Shown here piece by piece: positions 52,927 to 63,000 of a stretch of DNA of 64,000 nt. The position numbers and the translations under genes were made by a program. How positions within the stretch are numbered: position 1 is the stretch's first letter; each line of letters opens with the position of its first letter. Location: NCBI RefSeq assembly GCF_000179595.2, contig NZ_JH556658.1, positions 457,303 to 521,302 on the forward strand, given 5' to 3'. The notes under the pieces were generated by a model. That model had not been told where the DNA came from. It saw only the letters and a program-made list of their open reading frames with translations, and did no database searches. The DNA is from Acetivibrio cellulolyticus CD2 (GTDB lineage: Bacteria; Bacillota; Clostridia; Acetivibrionales; Acetivibrionaceae).

Positions 52927-53544
52927 CTACATCATGCTAAAATCAATGCCGAGCTCTTCAGACAGCTCTTCATCTTCGGATTCCAACTCATCTATGTAAC
53001 CTTGCTCCTCGAGACCAATAAAAGTAAACTCAATAGGGCTTCCTACAAGCATAAAAAGCTTGCTTTCACTTTCAACTAGAAAGGCTGTTTTTGTTTCATA
53101 GCCGTCTCTATAATTAAAATTGAAGGTGAATATATCTCCATTTGATATTTCTTTCTTCAGATCATCACATACACTTTCTTCATCTAGCTGGTAGACAGCA
53201 TTTATACTGTGGTTTAGCAGCTCTTCCGGACTTACTTTTATACTTAGCTCAATAGGTTCAGAGAAGCTTGATGGAAAAGGCTCAATTTCATTGCCTCCTT
53301 CATCAACAGCAATTATTTCAGACCTGTCAACCCACTCAAAATTATTGTTCAGTACTCCAAGTCCCAAACTTCCTTTAGGTATTATAACAGTACCCGATTC
53401 GTCCATACTTACAAGTTTGCACTCATTGCCTTCGTCATCTAAAGCTATTGTTTCTGTCCAACCGTAAAGCTTTTTTCGTTCGATCTTTACCGGGTAAAAC
53501 GGATATTCCTTATCATTTAACTTAAAAACCAAAGCTTTCGCCAT
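52927..53544 (-). CDS. Protein of unknown function, first gene of the DNA ligase operon
   Basis: A 205-residue acidic protein opening MAKALVFKLNDKEYPFYPVKIERKKLYGW and ending in an acidic tail before DFSMM. Beta-rich blocks (LVSMDESGTVIIPKGSLGLG; FNFNYRDGYETKTAFLV; KLFMLVGSPIEFTFIGLEEQG) look like a conserved family, though I cannot name it. ATG at 53544 is chosen for AGAGGGGG upstream. The acidic C-terminal tail could contact a basic partner such as the lysine-rich second protein (inference). Confidence 0.65.
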   Translation of the reverse strand: MAKALVFKLNDKEYPFYPVKIERKKLYGWTETIALDDEGNECKLVSMDESGTVIIPKGSLGLGVLNNNFEWVDRSEIIAVDEGGNEIEPFPSSFSEPIELSIKVSPEELLNHSINAVYQLDEESVCDDLKKEISNGDIFTFNFNYRDGYETKTAFLVESESKLFMLVGSPIEFTFIGLEEQGYIDELESEDEELSEELGIDFSMM

Positions 53545-53939
53545 ATTTAACCCCCTCTTTAACATATAAATATACGAATTAATATATTATAGCATATTAA
53601 AAAAATTTTTATAACAATTTGCAATTATATGCTAAATAGGGTATAATATTATTGTATTTATTTAAATTATTAATTATATTCATCATTTTTAATCTTCAAT
53701 TGTTTACTCTTTATAAACTCTGAAATTTGCTTTCTTATCTCTACAGTCTATAAATTCTTATTAAAAATTAATAATACTTGTACAACGACATTTTTATCCA
53801 ATATGCGCTTCATAATAATTTCTTACTAAAATGAATCATTTTCATTTAGCATACCAGTGCACATTTTATAAAACATACCCAACTATTTAGTATTTCAATA
53901 AAACATACCTTTATGTTAGTGTCTGGAGGAGGATCTGGA
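53545..53939. other. AT-rich intergenic region
   Basis: About 395 bases between the ligase operon start and the large secreted protein gene. Strongly AT rich with many A and T runs. No promoter pair stands out above background, and there is no gene or clear hairpin. Confidence 0.5.
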
Positions 53940-56900
53940 ATGTATAAAAATAATTCAAGAAAAAGAAAGTTTTCATTGTTTATGGCATGCCTATTTCTTA
54001 CGATGGCTTTATACTCAAATTTAGGCATATCATTTCCGACAACTGTATCTGCAGCGGGAGAATTTAATCTTGCTATCGGAAAAGCTTCTACTTCCGACAG
54101 CATGAAGTTTGGAAGTTGGGCTTTTGGTGGAAATGACAATAACCTCTTAACTTGTTGGTCAGCACAGGATGATAAGCCTAACCACTGGTGGATGGTGGAC
54201 TTGAAGTATTTATATACTCTTTCTGGTTCAGAAGTTGTATGGCAGTTCGATAAAGTTTTATACAAATATAAAATAGAGGTATCCTCAGATAAATTAACCT
54301 GGCTTACGGTGGTTGACAAAACAGACAACACTGCTAAGACTCAGACTCAAAGTGACAGCTTTACAGCAACTGCAAGGTATGTAAAAATTACTATAACGGG
54401 CGTTCCACCAAGTTATAAGCCAAGTTTTTATGAGTTTAGGGTTTTTGGATATTTTAAAGCATGGTTTGTTCCAACACCAGCTAAGATAGCAACAGCAACA
54501 CCAACATTAACAGCAACCCCAAAAAAGACAGCAACATCAACGCCAACATTAACATCAACACCGACAAAGACAGCGACACCAACACCAGCACCAACATTAA
54601 CAGCAACCCCAACAAAGACAGCAACATCAACGCCAACATTAACCCCAACCCCATCATTATCAGGTGTGATATATCAGGCGGAATCAGCCAGCTATGGTAA
54701 ATGTTATAGTGAAACATCAAACTTGGGATATACTGGGGAATCATATTTAAATTTCTATAACGAAGCTGGAGGATACATTGAATGGAAGGTCAATGCTATA
54801 AACTCTGGAAGTAATACTTTTGTTTTAAGATATTCAAACGGAACGAATGCAACGCGAGGAGTAGATATAATAGTTAACGGTAATACCGTTAACTACAGTG
54901 CTTCTTTTCCCGAAACCGATAGTTGGACAACATGGAGTGAAAAATCTTTTACTGCAAATCTGAATGCTGGAAACAACATTATCAGGATTTCTGCAGTTAC
55001 CTCAGACGGTGGACCTAATATTGATTACCTGAGAATCTATGGAAGTTCGTCTTTGTCCTTAGTAAGTGCGACACCTTCTCCAACAATAACTCCAACATTG
55101 GTTGTTACTCCAACGCCTGTTGGTACATTATATCTTGCAGAATCGGCAAGTTATTGTAATTGTGTTATTGAATCTATAAATAAGGGATATACTGGGTATG
55201 CATATTTGAATCCAAATGATGCAGTAGGAAGTTATATAGAATGGCATATAAATTTACCTAAATCGGTAAATACTAACTTGGCTTTCAGGTATGCTAATGG
55301 AACAACTTCGAGCAGACCAATGGATTTATATGTTAATAATGTTAAAGTACTTAGTGGGGTCATGTTTGAAGACACTGGCAGTTGGTCAACATGGCTAGAA
55401 AAATCTGTTACAGTGAATCTGAATTCAGGAGGCAATTCTATTCGTTTAACTTCTACAGACTCAATCAGTGGTCCAAATTTTGATTGCCTTAGGGTTTTTG
55501 AAGCTTCAACTGCAACACCAACAGCTATACCAACGGCTACATCAACTGCTACACCAACAGCAACGGCTAAATCAACTGCAACACCGTCAGCTACAGCAAC
55601 AGCAACGCCAATAGCAACGGCTAAATCAACAGCAACAGCTACACCAGCGACAACGCCAGCACCAACAACTACCCTAGTAATGAGTCCTTCACCTGCTCCT
55701 GCTGATTTAGCTGCAAGTTTATCTGTTTCAAGAGCTGCAACGAACAGTGTGGATTTTGGTATTGCTTCCACTATGTCATTATCACAGAACGGAAGTATTT
55801 CAATTCCTGGAGCCATAAAAGGAAAGAAGGAAATAATACTTGTAATGGAAAATTCATTAGCTACAAACAGCCTTTACTCTGACGCTTCAACACCTTTAGA
55901 TTATGGACTGTTTGCAAAAAGAAACATATCATCAGTTGGAGATATTGCAACCATTAATGGAAGTGTTAATGCAAATAGTAAATTAGTTTCCAACATAACA
56001 ACCCTTAACGTAAGGGATATTCTTTCGGCTGAAGGATACTCAGTATCAACGCCAAACCTAAATGTTAATTGGTTTATAAACAACGTGGAACCTATAGAAA
56101 TGCCTGATTTCCATACAGCTTTAATAAATAATGCAGAAGCCAATTCAATGGTTTTTAAGCCTGAAGATTTTGTTGATTCCAAATTTAAGCTAATGCCAGG
56201 GCAACCTAATTTTATGATTACATACTATTCTTCGACTAATACTTTTTTAATAACAGGTTCAGGTACATTAAAGATTGAGTCATCCATGTACTTCCAAGGA
56301 AATGTAACAATTTCTGTAACCAGAACGGAAAACACAAATCAAAATTTTCTGTTGGCTGACGGAAATATAGTAATACAGGGAAATGATTACTCACCTGCTG
56401 ATTCGGCTGATATTCTTAATCTATACTCAATATATGGTTCGATTCGTTTTAGTACCAATTATGCTACAATACAGGGTATTATGTATACGGCCGGGATAAC
56501 AGGAAATCCAAAATATACTACTGAAGTTGGAAATATCTTTTTAGAAGGTATTGGAAATACAGTTTTTGGCTCGGTAGTTGCTGGAAATGATATTATTTTG
56601 CAAGGGTCAAATACAAAAGTTGAATATCCAGCAGAAGGTCTTGGTGATGCTAAAAGTAAATACTATGGTGCTACAGGATCGGGTTTTTGTTTTAAAGAAA
56701 TTGCCAAGCAATTTGTAGATAAATTCGCAAGTTCAGAAACAAAAATGGGAGTAGTTCAATACTCTGATTCTGCTAATTTGAACAGCTTTTTACTTTATGA
56801 CCTGTCTAGTTCGGCTGGAGTATCAAATTTGAAGGCGGAAATTGACAACATATTAGTAAACAACACAACACAAAGTAATATGGGAGATGGCTTAAGAAGG

Positions 56901-57665
56901 GCTTATCATACGTTAAATAACCAGCCATCGTCCGATGCTTCAAAATATATAATAACTTTAAGTGCATCTTCACCAAACAAATGGACAAGTAATGATGCTG
57001 CTTACTCAACATATAAAACTGATAATACAAGTGCAGCTTATACGTCTGGAGATGGGAAATTGGATACTAATGGGAAAGGCTTAGACTATGCGAAAAAAAT
57101 CGGAGGTATAATTAATTCAAGCAGTATTGAACCAATCTTTATTGATTACTCTGGCAATTCAGATATTACAAGCAAACTTGAAGCTATATCATTAATTGCG
57201 GGATCGGAAGAGGTATCAACCGGAACGCATTATTACAGCACGTCAGCGGTTTATGATATGGATTCAATTATTAGGAACATATATAAAAAACCAGTGGATA
57301 AGGTTACTTTAAAAAATGTACTCTATGAGGAAATATATCCAGAAGGAGTAGTTGTAAGTGAAGTACCTTCAGGAATGAATATAACACAGGTTTTGGTGGA
57401 CGGAAAAAACAGATACAAGGTTTCCGGGTTATTGGGAAATATAACTCTCACTTATGATGGGACCAAATATGTTATAAGTCCTTATAGTTTTAACATTAAG
57501 GTTAAATACAGGAAAGTTGGAATGGTATCATTTGTCGGATCAGATTCAAAGTTTGCGTATACTCTCAATTGTGTTGATATAAATGGTTATGATAAGACCG
57601 TAGTAGTTGAAAAAAGTCTAAATGATTTTAGCGTAAACGTAATCTGGAAAATTGATATAGGTTAG
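53940..57665 (+). CDS. Large secreted carbohydrate-binding protein with VWA-like region
   Basis: A 1241-residue exported protein. Signal peptide to about residue 38; F5/8 type C (discoidin-like) domain about 40-165; Thr-Pro-rich linker; CBM6/35-like module about 241-368 (VIYQAESASYGKCY...GPNIDYLRIYG); linker; second homologous CBM about 394-522; long Ala-Thr-Pro linker to about 590. Then a beta-rich region and a von Willebrand A-like domain (IILVMENSLATNS near 630; FCFKEIAKQFVDKF...MGVVQYSD from about 917), with C-terminal beta-sandwiches. The MIDAS motif has Glu in place of Asp. There is no dockerin, SLH or sortase motif, so it is free or held by sugar binding. ATG at 53940 follows GGAGGAGG. 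Confidence 0.8.
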   Translation: MYKNNSRKRKFSLFMACLFLTMALYSNLGISFPTTVSAAGEFNLAIGKASTSDSMKFGSWAFGGNDNNLLTCWSAQDDKPNHWWMVDLKYLYTLSGSEVVWQFDKVLYKYKIEVSSDKLTWLTVVDKTDNTAKTQTQSDSFTATARYVKITITGVPPSYKPSFYEFRVFGYFKAWFVPTPAKIATATPTLTATPKKTATSTPTLTSTPTKTATPTPAPTLTATPTKTATSTPTLTPTPSLSGVIYQAESASYGKCYSETSNLGYTGESYLNFYNEAGGYIEWKVNAINSGSNTFVLRYSNGTNATRGVDIIVNGNTVNYSASFPETDSWTTWSEKSFTANLNAGNNIIRISAVTSDGGPNIDYLRIYGSSSLSLVSATPSPTITPTLVVTPTPVGTLYLAESASYCNCVIESINKGYTGYAYLNPNDAVGSYIEWHINLPKSVNTNLAFRYANGTTSSRPMDLYVNNVKVLSGVMFEDTGSWSTWLEKSVTVNLNSGGNSIRLTSTDSISGPNFDCLRVFEASTATPTAIPTATSTATPTATAKSTATPSATATATPIATAKSTATATPATTPAPTTTLVMSPSPAPADLAASLSVSRAATNSVDFGIASTMSLSQNGSISIPGAIKGKKEIILVMENSLATNSLYSDASTPLDYGLFAKRNISSVGDIATINGSVNANSKLVSNITTLNVRDILSAEGYSVSTPNLNVNWFINNVEPIEMPDFHTALINNAEANSMVFKPEDFVDSKFKLMPGQPNFMITYYSSTNTFLITGSGTLKIESSMYFQGNVTISVTRTENTNQNFLLADGNIVIQGNDYSPADSADILNLYSIYGSIRFSTNYATIQGIMYTAGITGNPKYTTEVGNIFLEGIGNTVFGSVVAGNDIILQGSNTKVEYPAEGLGDAKSKYYGATGSGFCFKEIAKQFVDKFASSETKMGVVQYSDSANLNSFLLYDLSSSAGVSNLKAEIDNILVNNTTQSNMGDGLRRAYHTLNNQPSSDASKYIITLSASSPNKWTSNDAAYSTYKTDNTSAAYTSGDGKLDTNGKGLDYAKKIGGIINSSSIEPIFIDYSGNSDITSKLEAISLIAGSEEVSTGTHYYSTSAVYDMDSIIRNIYKKPVDKVTLKNVLYEEIYPEGVVVSEVPSGMNITQVLVDGKNRYKVSGLLGNITLTYDGTKYVISPYSFNIKVKYRKVGMVSFVGSDSKFAYTLNCVDINGYDKTVVVEKSLNDFSVNVIWKIDIG
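54480..54660 (+). repeat. Thr-Pro linker coding repeats
   Basis: Imperfect repeats of ACACCAACA/ACAGCAACC-type codons encoding the first linker. A related block (55510-55670) encodes the third linker. Such tracts vary in length by slippage. Confidence 0.8.
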
Positions 57666-57711
57666 GAGTAATTACAAATGAGTATTTAATTACATATTTG
57701 AATAATCTTTT

Positions 57712-57748
57712 AAGTTCCTATGGATCAAGCATTCATGGGAACTTTTAG
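57712..57748 (+). terminator. Terminator after the large secreted protein gene
   Basis: An 11-bp stem with one G-T pair (57712-57722 with 57734-57744), then a T-containing tail. Confidence 0.75.
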
Positions 57749-57955
57749 TTTTATATTATTGCGCTATCACTTATTGCCCGAAGTTATTGGACATACAGCA
57801 TATAACATATATTAGAGATATATTTGCTCTTGCAGGAATATGAAGAAAAATGTAGAATATTGAAAAGACTGTATCGAGAGAGTCTGTAAAGATTTTGCTT
57901 TTTAAGTATAAATTACTAAAGAGCAAAAAAATAACTTATCAAGGGGGCTAAATGA

Positions 57956-58933
57956 ATGAGTATGCTAAGTGGAGTGTTTTTAGGTTTATTGGCCTGGTTT
58001 ATTGTAAGATTCGTTTTTACAGGGTTTTACATTGTAAACCAAAATCAAAGAGCCGTAAAAACAGTGTTTGGACGTGCACAGAGAATTGAAAATAAGACTA
58101 CGTTGGATGATCCGATTTCTGAGCTTCTTCGTGAGGATGAACAATCAAGATATGCTTATCCTCAGCTTAGAGTAATACAACCGGGAGGACCATATTTCAA
58201 GTGGCCTTGGGAGAAAGTTTATAAGGTTTCAATTGCCACAGAAACAGTAAATATGGCTTTTGATCCGGAAGATAGAAGGGCAAATAATAATAACACAGTA
58301 TTGGATGCTGTTACAAAGGACCAGTTGAATATTGGACTTACAGGACAGATACGTTTTAGGGTATCGGAACGTAATTTGTATGCCTATATATTTGGCGTAA
58401 AGAATCCGCTTGCCCACGTTATGGGATACTTTGTCTCAGTATTGAGGGAACGTATTTCCAATTTTGAAGCTCCAGAATCAGAAGGTAATAATGAAACACC
58501 AGCTGCTGCAGCACAGGGAATATCTATCAATGACCTTAGAAAAAACCTGCGGGACTTAAATGACCATATGGATAAAGAATGTCAGGTATCAGTTGCGCGT
58601 TACGGAGTTGTACTGGAAGCTTCACTTATAACAGGTATAGATCCTCCAGCAGAAGTAGAATCTGCTCTTGCAGCTATTAATACTGCTCACAATCAGGTAT
58701 CCTCGGATATCAGCCTTGCACAAGCAGCAGCAGATCAGAAAGTAGTTCAATCTAAACGTGCTGTTGAGATTGAAACACTAAATGCTGAAGCTGAGGTTGA
58801 AAAATTGAACCGTCTAGCGCAGCAGTTATCTGAGTTGAAAACTCAGGGAAGCAAGGAATCTCTGGATGTTTATTTACGCAATGTTAAGCTAAGTCTTTTG
58901 GATAAAACCAAGAGAATTATTAAGGAGGGCTGA
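57956..58933 (+). CDS. SPFH/band 7 membrane protein (HflK-like), first of a pair
   Basis: A 325-residue protein with an N-terminal membrane segment (VFLGLLAWFIVRFVFTGFYIV), the SPFH opening VNQNQRAVKTVFGRA, a band 7 domain to about residue 225, and a C-terminal Ala/Glu/Gln-rich coiled coil (HNQVSSDISLAQAAADQKVV...AEVEKLNRLAQQL). SPFH proteins form large membrane-associated assemblies that organise microdomains or control FtsH-type proteases. AAGGGGG precedes the ATG. The next gene starts two bases after its stop, so the two likely form a heteromeric pair. Confidence 0.82.
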   Translation: MSMLSGVFLGLLAWFIVRFVFTGFYIVNQNQRAVKTVFGRAQRIENKTTLDDPISELLREDEQSRYAYPQLRVIQPGGPYFKWPWEKVYKVSIATETVNMAFDPEDRRANNNNTVLDAVTKDQLNIGLTGQIRFRVSERNLYAYIFGVKNPLAHVMGYFVSVLRERISNFEAPESEGNNETPAAAAQGISINDLRKNLRDLNDHMDKECQVSVARYGVVLEASLITGIDPPAEVESALAAINTAHNQVSSDISLAQAAADQKVVQSKRAVEIETLNAEAEVEKLNRLAQQLSELKTQGSKESLDVYLRNVKLSLLDKTKRIIKEG

Positions 58934-58935
58934 TT

Positions 58936-59817
58936 ATGACTACTACTGGATTTGCATTAGTATCATTCTTTGTATTTTTGATTGGTATTCCATTGTTTTT
59001 AGGTGTTCTAAGGTTTTTCGGTTTTTATGTTATAGTGCAGGAGAGGCAGGCACTAGTATATGTGCTCTTTGGTAATGTGGTTGGGCAAATTGATGAGCCT
59101 GGTTTGCATTTTTTATGGCCAAAGCTTGGAATGCAGGCTCTTGTGATAAATTGGCTGGGAAGGTGCTATAAGGTAAATATGAAGCTTGACCAGGAGTATC
59201 TTAGAAGTCAGCCTGTTAACTCGGAAGAAGGAGCACCAATGGGTATAGGTATCTGGTATGAGATGTATATCAGCAATCCTCTCGATTATATATTCAGAAA
59301 TACCGATCCACGTGGCTCACTTGCTGCAAATGTAGGCAATTCAACTGTAAGATGTCTTAGTAATTTGCCATTGGAAAAAATGTTGGTTGACCGACATACA
59401 ATGAGTAAGACCGTAAGGGATGAAGTTTCCGAAAAGTCCAACGAATGGGGCTATATGCTAGGGTCGTGTTATGTTCGTAAGGTACATTTCAGAGATCTGG
59501 AAATGATAAGGCAGATTGAGAGCAAGGTTGTGAATCGTTTAAGACAGGTAACTTCGGCTATTAAGCAGGATGGAGCAAATCAGGTTAACATTATCAGGAG
59601 TACAGCAGATAAAACTGCTGCTGTAGATTTTGGTAAAGCTGCAACCATTAGACCTAAGATAGTAGGAGAAACGCTCAGAAAAATTGCAAATGACAAGGAT
59701 GTTGCAGCTACAATGTTTGAAATTTTAGAGACTGAACGGATTATTGACAAGGATATACCTATTGAAATGGTACCAAAGGGAAATGATCTATTATCACAGA
59801 TGCTTGCAAGTAAATAA
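58936..59817 (+). CDS. SPFH/band 7 membrane protein, second of a pair
   Basis: A 293-residue protein with an N-terminal membrane segment (FALVSFFVFLIGIPLFLGVL), FYVIVQERQALVYVLFGNVVGQIDEPGLHFLWP (SPFH start) and a band 7 domain through KVVNRLRQVTSAIKQDGANQVNIIRS. It lacks the long coiled coil of its partner. AAGGAGGG within the end of the previous gene serves as ribosome site. The HflK/HflC-like arrangement suggests a two-subunit ring; no protease gene is adjacent, so the client is unknown. Confidence 0.82.
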   Translation: MTTTGFALVSFFVFLIGIPLFLGVLRFFGFYVIVQERQALVYVLFGNVVGQIDEPGLHFLWPKLGMQALVINWLGRCYKVNMKLDQEYLRSQPVNSEEGAPMGIGIWYEMYISNPLDYIFRNTDPRGSLAANVGNSTVRCLSNLPLEKMLVDRHTMSKTVRDEVSEKSNEWGYMLGSCYVRKVHFRDLEMIRQIESKVVNRLRQVTSAIKQDGANQVNIIRSTADKTAAVDFGKAATIRPKIVGETLRKIANDKDVAATMFEILETERIIDKDIPIEMVPKGNDLLSQMLASK

Positions 59818-59837
59818 CCTATTATTAGAATTGTATT

Positions 59838-59886
59838 AATGCTCTTTACCTCCATTTAATATGGAAAGTAAGGAGCATTGTTTTTA
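59838..59886 (+). terminator. Terminator after the SPFH pair
   Basis: A 12-bp stem with one G-T pair (59838-59849 with 59868-59879), followed by GTTTTTA. Confidence 0.8.
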
Positions 59887-59955
59887 TAAAAAAGTTCAGC
59901 ATTAAGAAAATCAGGCACCTGTATTTAGTGTCTGATCATCTATAGTAAAAGGATA

Positions 59956-60001
59956 AAAGGATATGAATTTAGGGGTTTGAGGCCTTAAATTCATATCCTT
60001 T
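59956..60001. terminator. Second, bidirectional terminator
   Basis: A long stem (59956-59971 with 59985-60001) with A-rich left and T-rich right flanks, between the SPFH operon and the convergent SLH gene. Confidence 0.8.
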
Positions 60002-60036
60002 CTACTTGCAGTGGCATAAATATCAGTTGTTTTTAC

Positions 60037-63000
60037 TTATTTAACTTCAGGTTCGTTACCAATTTCATCGAAGCTTGTGAATGCAAGCGGTGGCATTTTA
60101 TTTCCAGCAAGGTCTGTTACTGCGCTTATCTGGAAAATTTCAATATCATTAATGTTTATCCAGTTTGCCTCATCAACCTTGTCATCATCAATTGGGAACT
60201 TAATACTTACGGTTTGCCCATCTGGTAATAATGTCACAGAAGTATCAGCATTTAAGTGATAACATATGTGATCGGATAGGGTATAGGTATAGTTTGTTTT
60301 AGTTTCTGCAGTTACTGCATCTACTTTTTCATTAAACACTATTAAAAGAGTGTTATCTTCTGGTTTTGCATAAATATTTGAAACATTAGGGGCGGTTTGA
60401 TCGCCTAAATCAATACCTACAGTAGTTTCAAGAATTTTATTACCAATTGGACTCAAATCAGTTACATCTGAAATTGTCAAAATGTATGCTTCCAAATCAA
60501 AAGGTTTAGAATCTGTTCTTTCCACAACAAGTCTATATTTTTCAACTTTATCGTATTCCGTATTATAATAGTATCCAAGAACTGTAACTGGAATTTCATT
60601 GCCTTCCTGGTCTATAAGCGTTATGTCAGCAAGTGCACTTACATCTTCAGAAAACTCAAGAATAAGTTGTGTCTGATCTTGGGATAAGAAATACATGTCA
60701 AATTCCGGACTGATTATATCATTAGTTGGTGGTACACTAATTTTAAAATCAACTTTATTTCCACTGTAGTCAGTGAGATTCTTGATAGTTAATAGACTGC
60801 CGGTTGTTGGCAAGGGAGCATCAATACTAAAATAAATTGAAAGTGTCATGTCATCATCATCGAGTTCAACAGCCTCTATTATAGCACTTGAATCAGTGGA
60901 TATATTATCCATGTCTGAAAATTCAACTTCTTCACTGAATTTGATCACAACTTTTGTTTGGGTAGCACTTTCAATTACTCCGGTTGGTGCGGTTGTATCT
61001 TCAACAACTGTAAATTCGGTTTCGTTTTCTCCAATACCCCAAAATGAGTAGTCGCAAATTTCATTATTTACAACCAGCATATGAGAACCTAATGTTAAAT
61101 GGTTTGTCAAATAGAAGGTTACTGTTTTGCCATTATTAGATAATACAGGCTGTGAAGACTCAAATAACTCTCCATCTATGGTGTAGTTTGAAATAACATT
61201 TGAATTTTGAACAGGTTCGCTGAATGTTAATTTCAACATGGAACTACCCACTGCTGCTACTCCAGTAACTGTAGGAGCTACAGTATCTTCAATATTATCA
61301 ATAGTTATTTTAGTATCATTTTTTAGTCCAATATCTGATAGAATTGTAACCACAATATCATCCTGTTCCCCAAGTGGGTATTTAAGAAGTAAGGTTACGG
61401 CTTTCTTATCGGATGAGAGTTCTGCGTTTGCAACGTAATTATCTTCTATAAAATAATCATCACTTATCTCATAGTTTTCTTCATTTTCAGCTTTATCGCT
61501 ATCTAATAAAGGTTTGTTGAAGTTAAGGACTATTTCCATAAGATTATCTACTGTTGCACTTTCGAGTACCAATTCTGGAACTACTATAACTTTAACAATA
61601 GCTGTAAGTGTAGTATCAGCTACTGTACCTTCAATTATCTGTTCACCAGCCTCTGAAGTATCGACTGTTGGCCATGTAACAGCAATAACTTCAGTAGATC
61701 CATCATAATAGGTTACAGTGACTGTTTCAGGAAGTATAGGAATATTACCTGGTACAACTGTAACGTCATTAAGGTCTGATATAGACACAATTAAAGAAGT
61801 TGAAGTAGGAGTTGAAGTAGGAGTTAAAGTAGGTGTTAAAGTAGGTATTGAAGTAGGTATTGAAGTAGGAGTTGAAGTAGGAGTTAAAGTAGGTATTGAA
61901 GTAGGAGTTGAAGTAGAAGTTGAAGTAGGAGTTAAAGTAGGAGTTGAAGTAGGAGTCGATGTTGGGGTAGAAGTAGGTGTTGCTTTAGGTATGTCTGTTT
62001 TATTTCCGCCAGAATTATCAGGGTTACCAGAATTAACAGAATTACCAGAGTTGCCAGAATTACTTCCGATTGTTGGTGTAATTGCAGGAGTGGCTGCAGG
62101 TGTGCTGGAAGGGCCAGCAGCTGGAATTTCAGGATTAGTTTCACTGATATTCTGTGTAACTTTTCCATTTCCAACCTTTGCGATGCCTTTTATTAATGTT
62201 TGACCATTTATCACTACACCGTCGGAATTAATTAACAGCTCTGCCTGTACATTTGTATCAAACTGAATTTGTGCAGGGCTGTTTACAGTCAGTTTGCTGA
62301 TATTTGATGTTCCTGTAAATATTATACTGGCATTTGGGTCTTTAACGTTAACTATAACCAGGTTTAATTTTGAGTCAGTGAATTTTATGCTATCCTTACC
62401 GCCTGAAATATAAGTCATTTCTGTTACAGTGATGTTATTAAGTGTAACACTGCCGTTACCTATACCTTCAGTCAGGTACAGGTTTCCGCCAATAGTCATA
62501 TCCTTTAATTCAACTGAAGGTTGATTAACAATTACGTGACCTGACACGTTATTTGAACCATATGTACCTGAAGCATTGCATAACAATTTTACAAGATTAT
62601 CGATAATAGAAATGAATTCGGCTCTGGTTATATTTGATTTTGGAAGAAAGCTTCCATCTGAATAACCTTTAATAATTCCGTCACCAGATAGCTTATTTAC
62701 TGCAGCAGTTGCATAGCTGGAAATATTTCCGGCATCTATAAATGAGTTGGATGAGTCAAGGGCACTAGAAGTATCTAGACCGAAGACCTTTAAAAGCATT
62801 ACAGCTGTGTCTTGTCTGGTGATTTTTGAATCGGCATTTGAAATGTTGCCTGTATATCCGTTGTAATAACCGGCTTCTCTAGCTTTTAACAGTTCATCAG
62901 CATACCAGGAGTTTAGCTTTACGTCGCTAAACTGAATAGATGATTTAGAAATGAGTCCAAATACTTTGTTGATTATTGTCGCAACTTCAGCTCTTGTGAT

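Noticed and set aside
55232..55816. Antisense Val-Ala-rich frame inside the large secreted protein gene
   Set aside because: It mirrors the Ala-Thr-Pro linker codons and lacks a start region.
61798..61985. CRISPR or regulatory repeat array
   Set aside because: The repeats are in frame and encode a protein linker.
61718..62203. Antisense frame rich in Gly-Val repeats in the SLH gene linker
   Set aside because: It is only the reverse reading of the Ser-Thr-Pro linker repeats.
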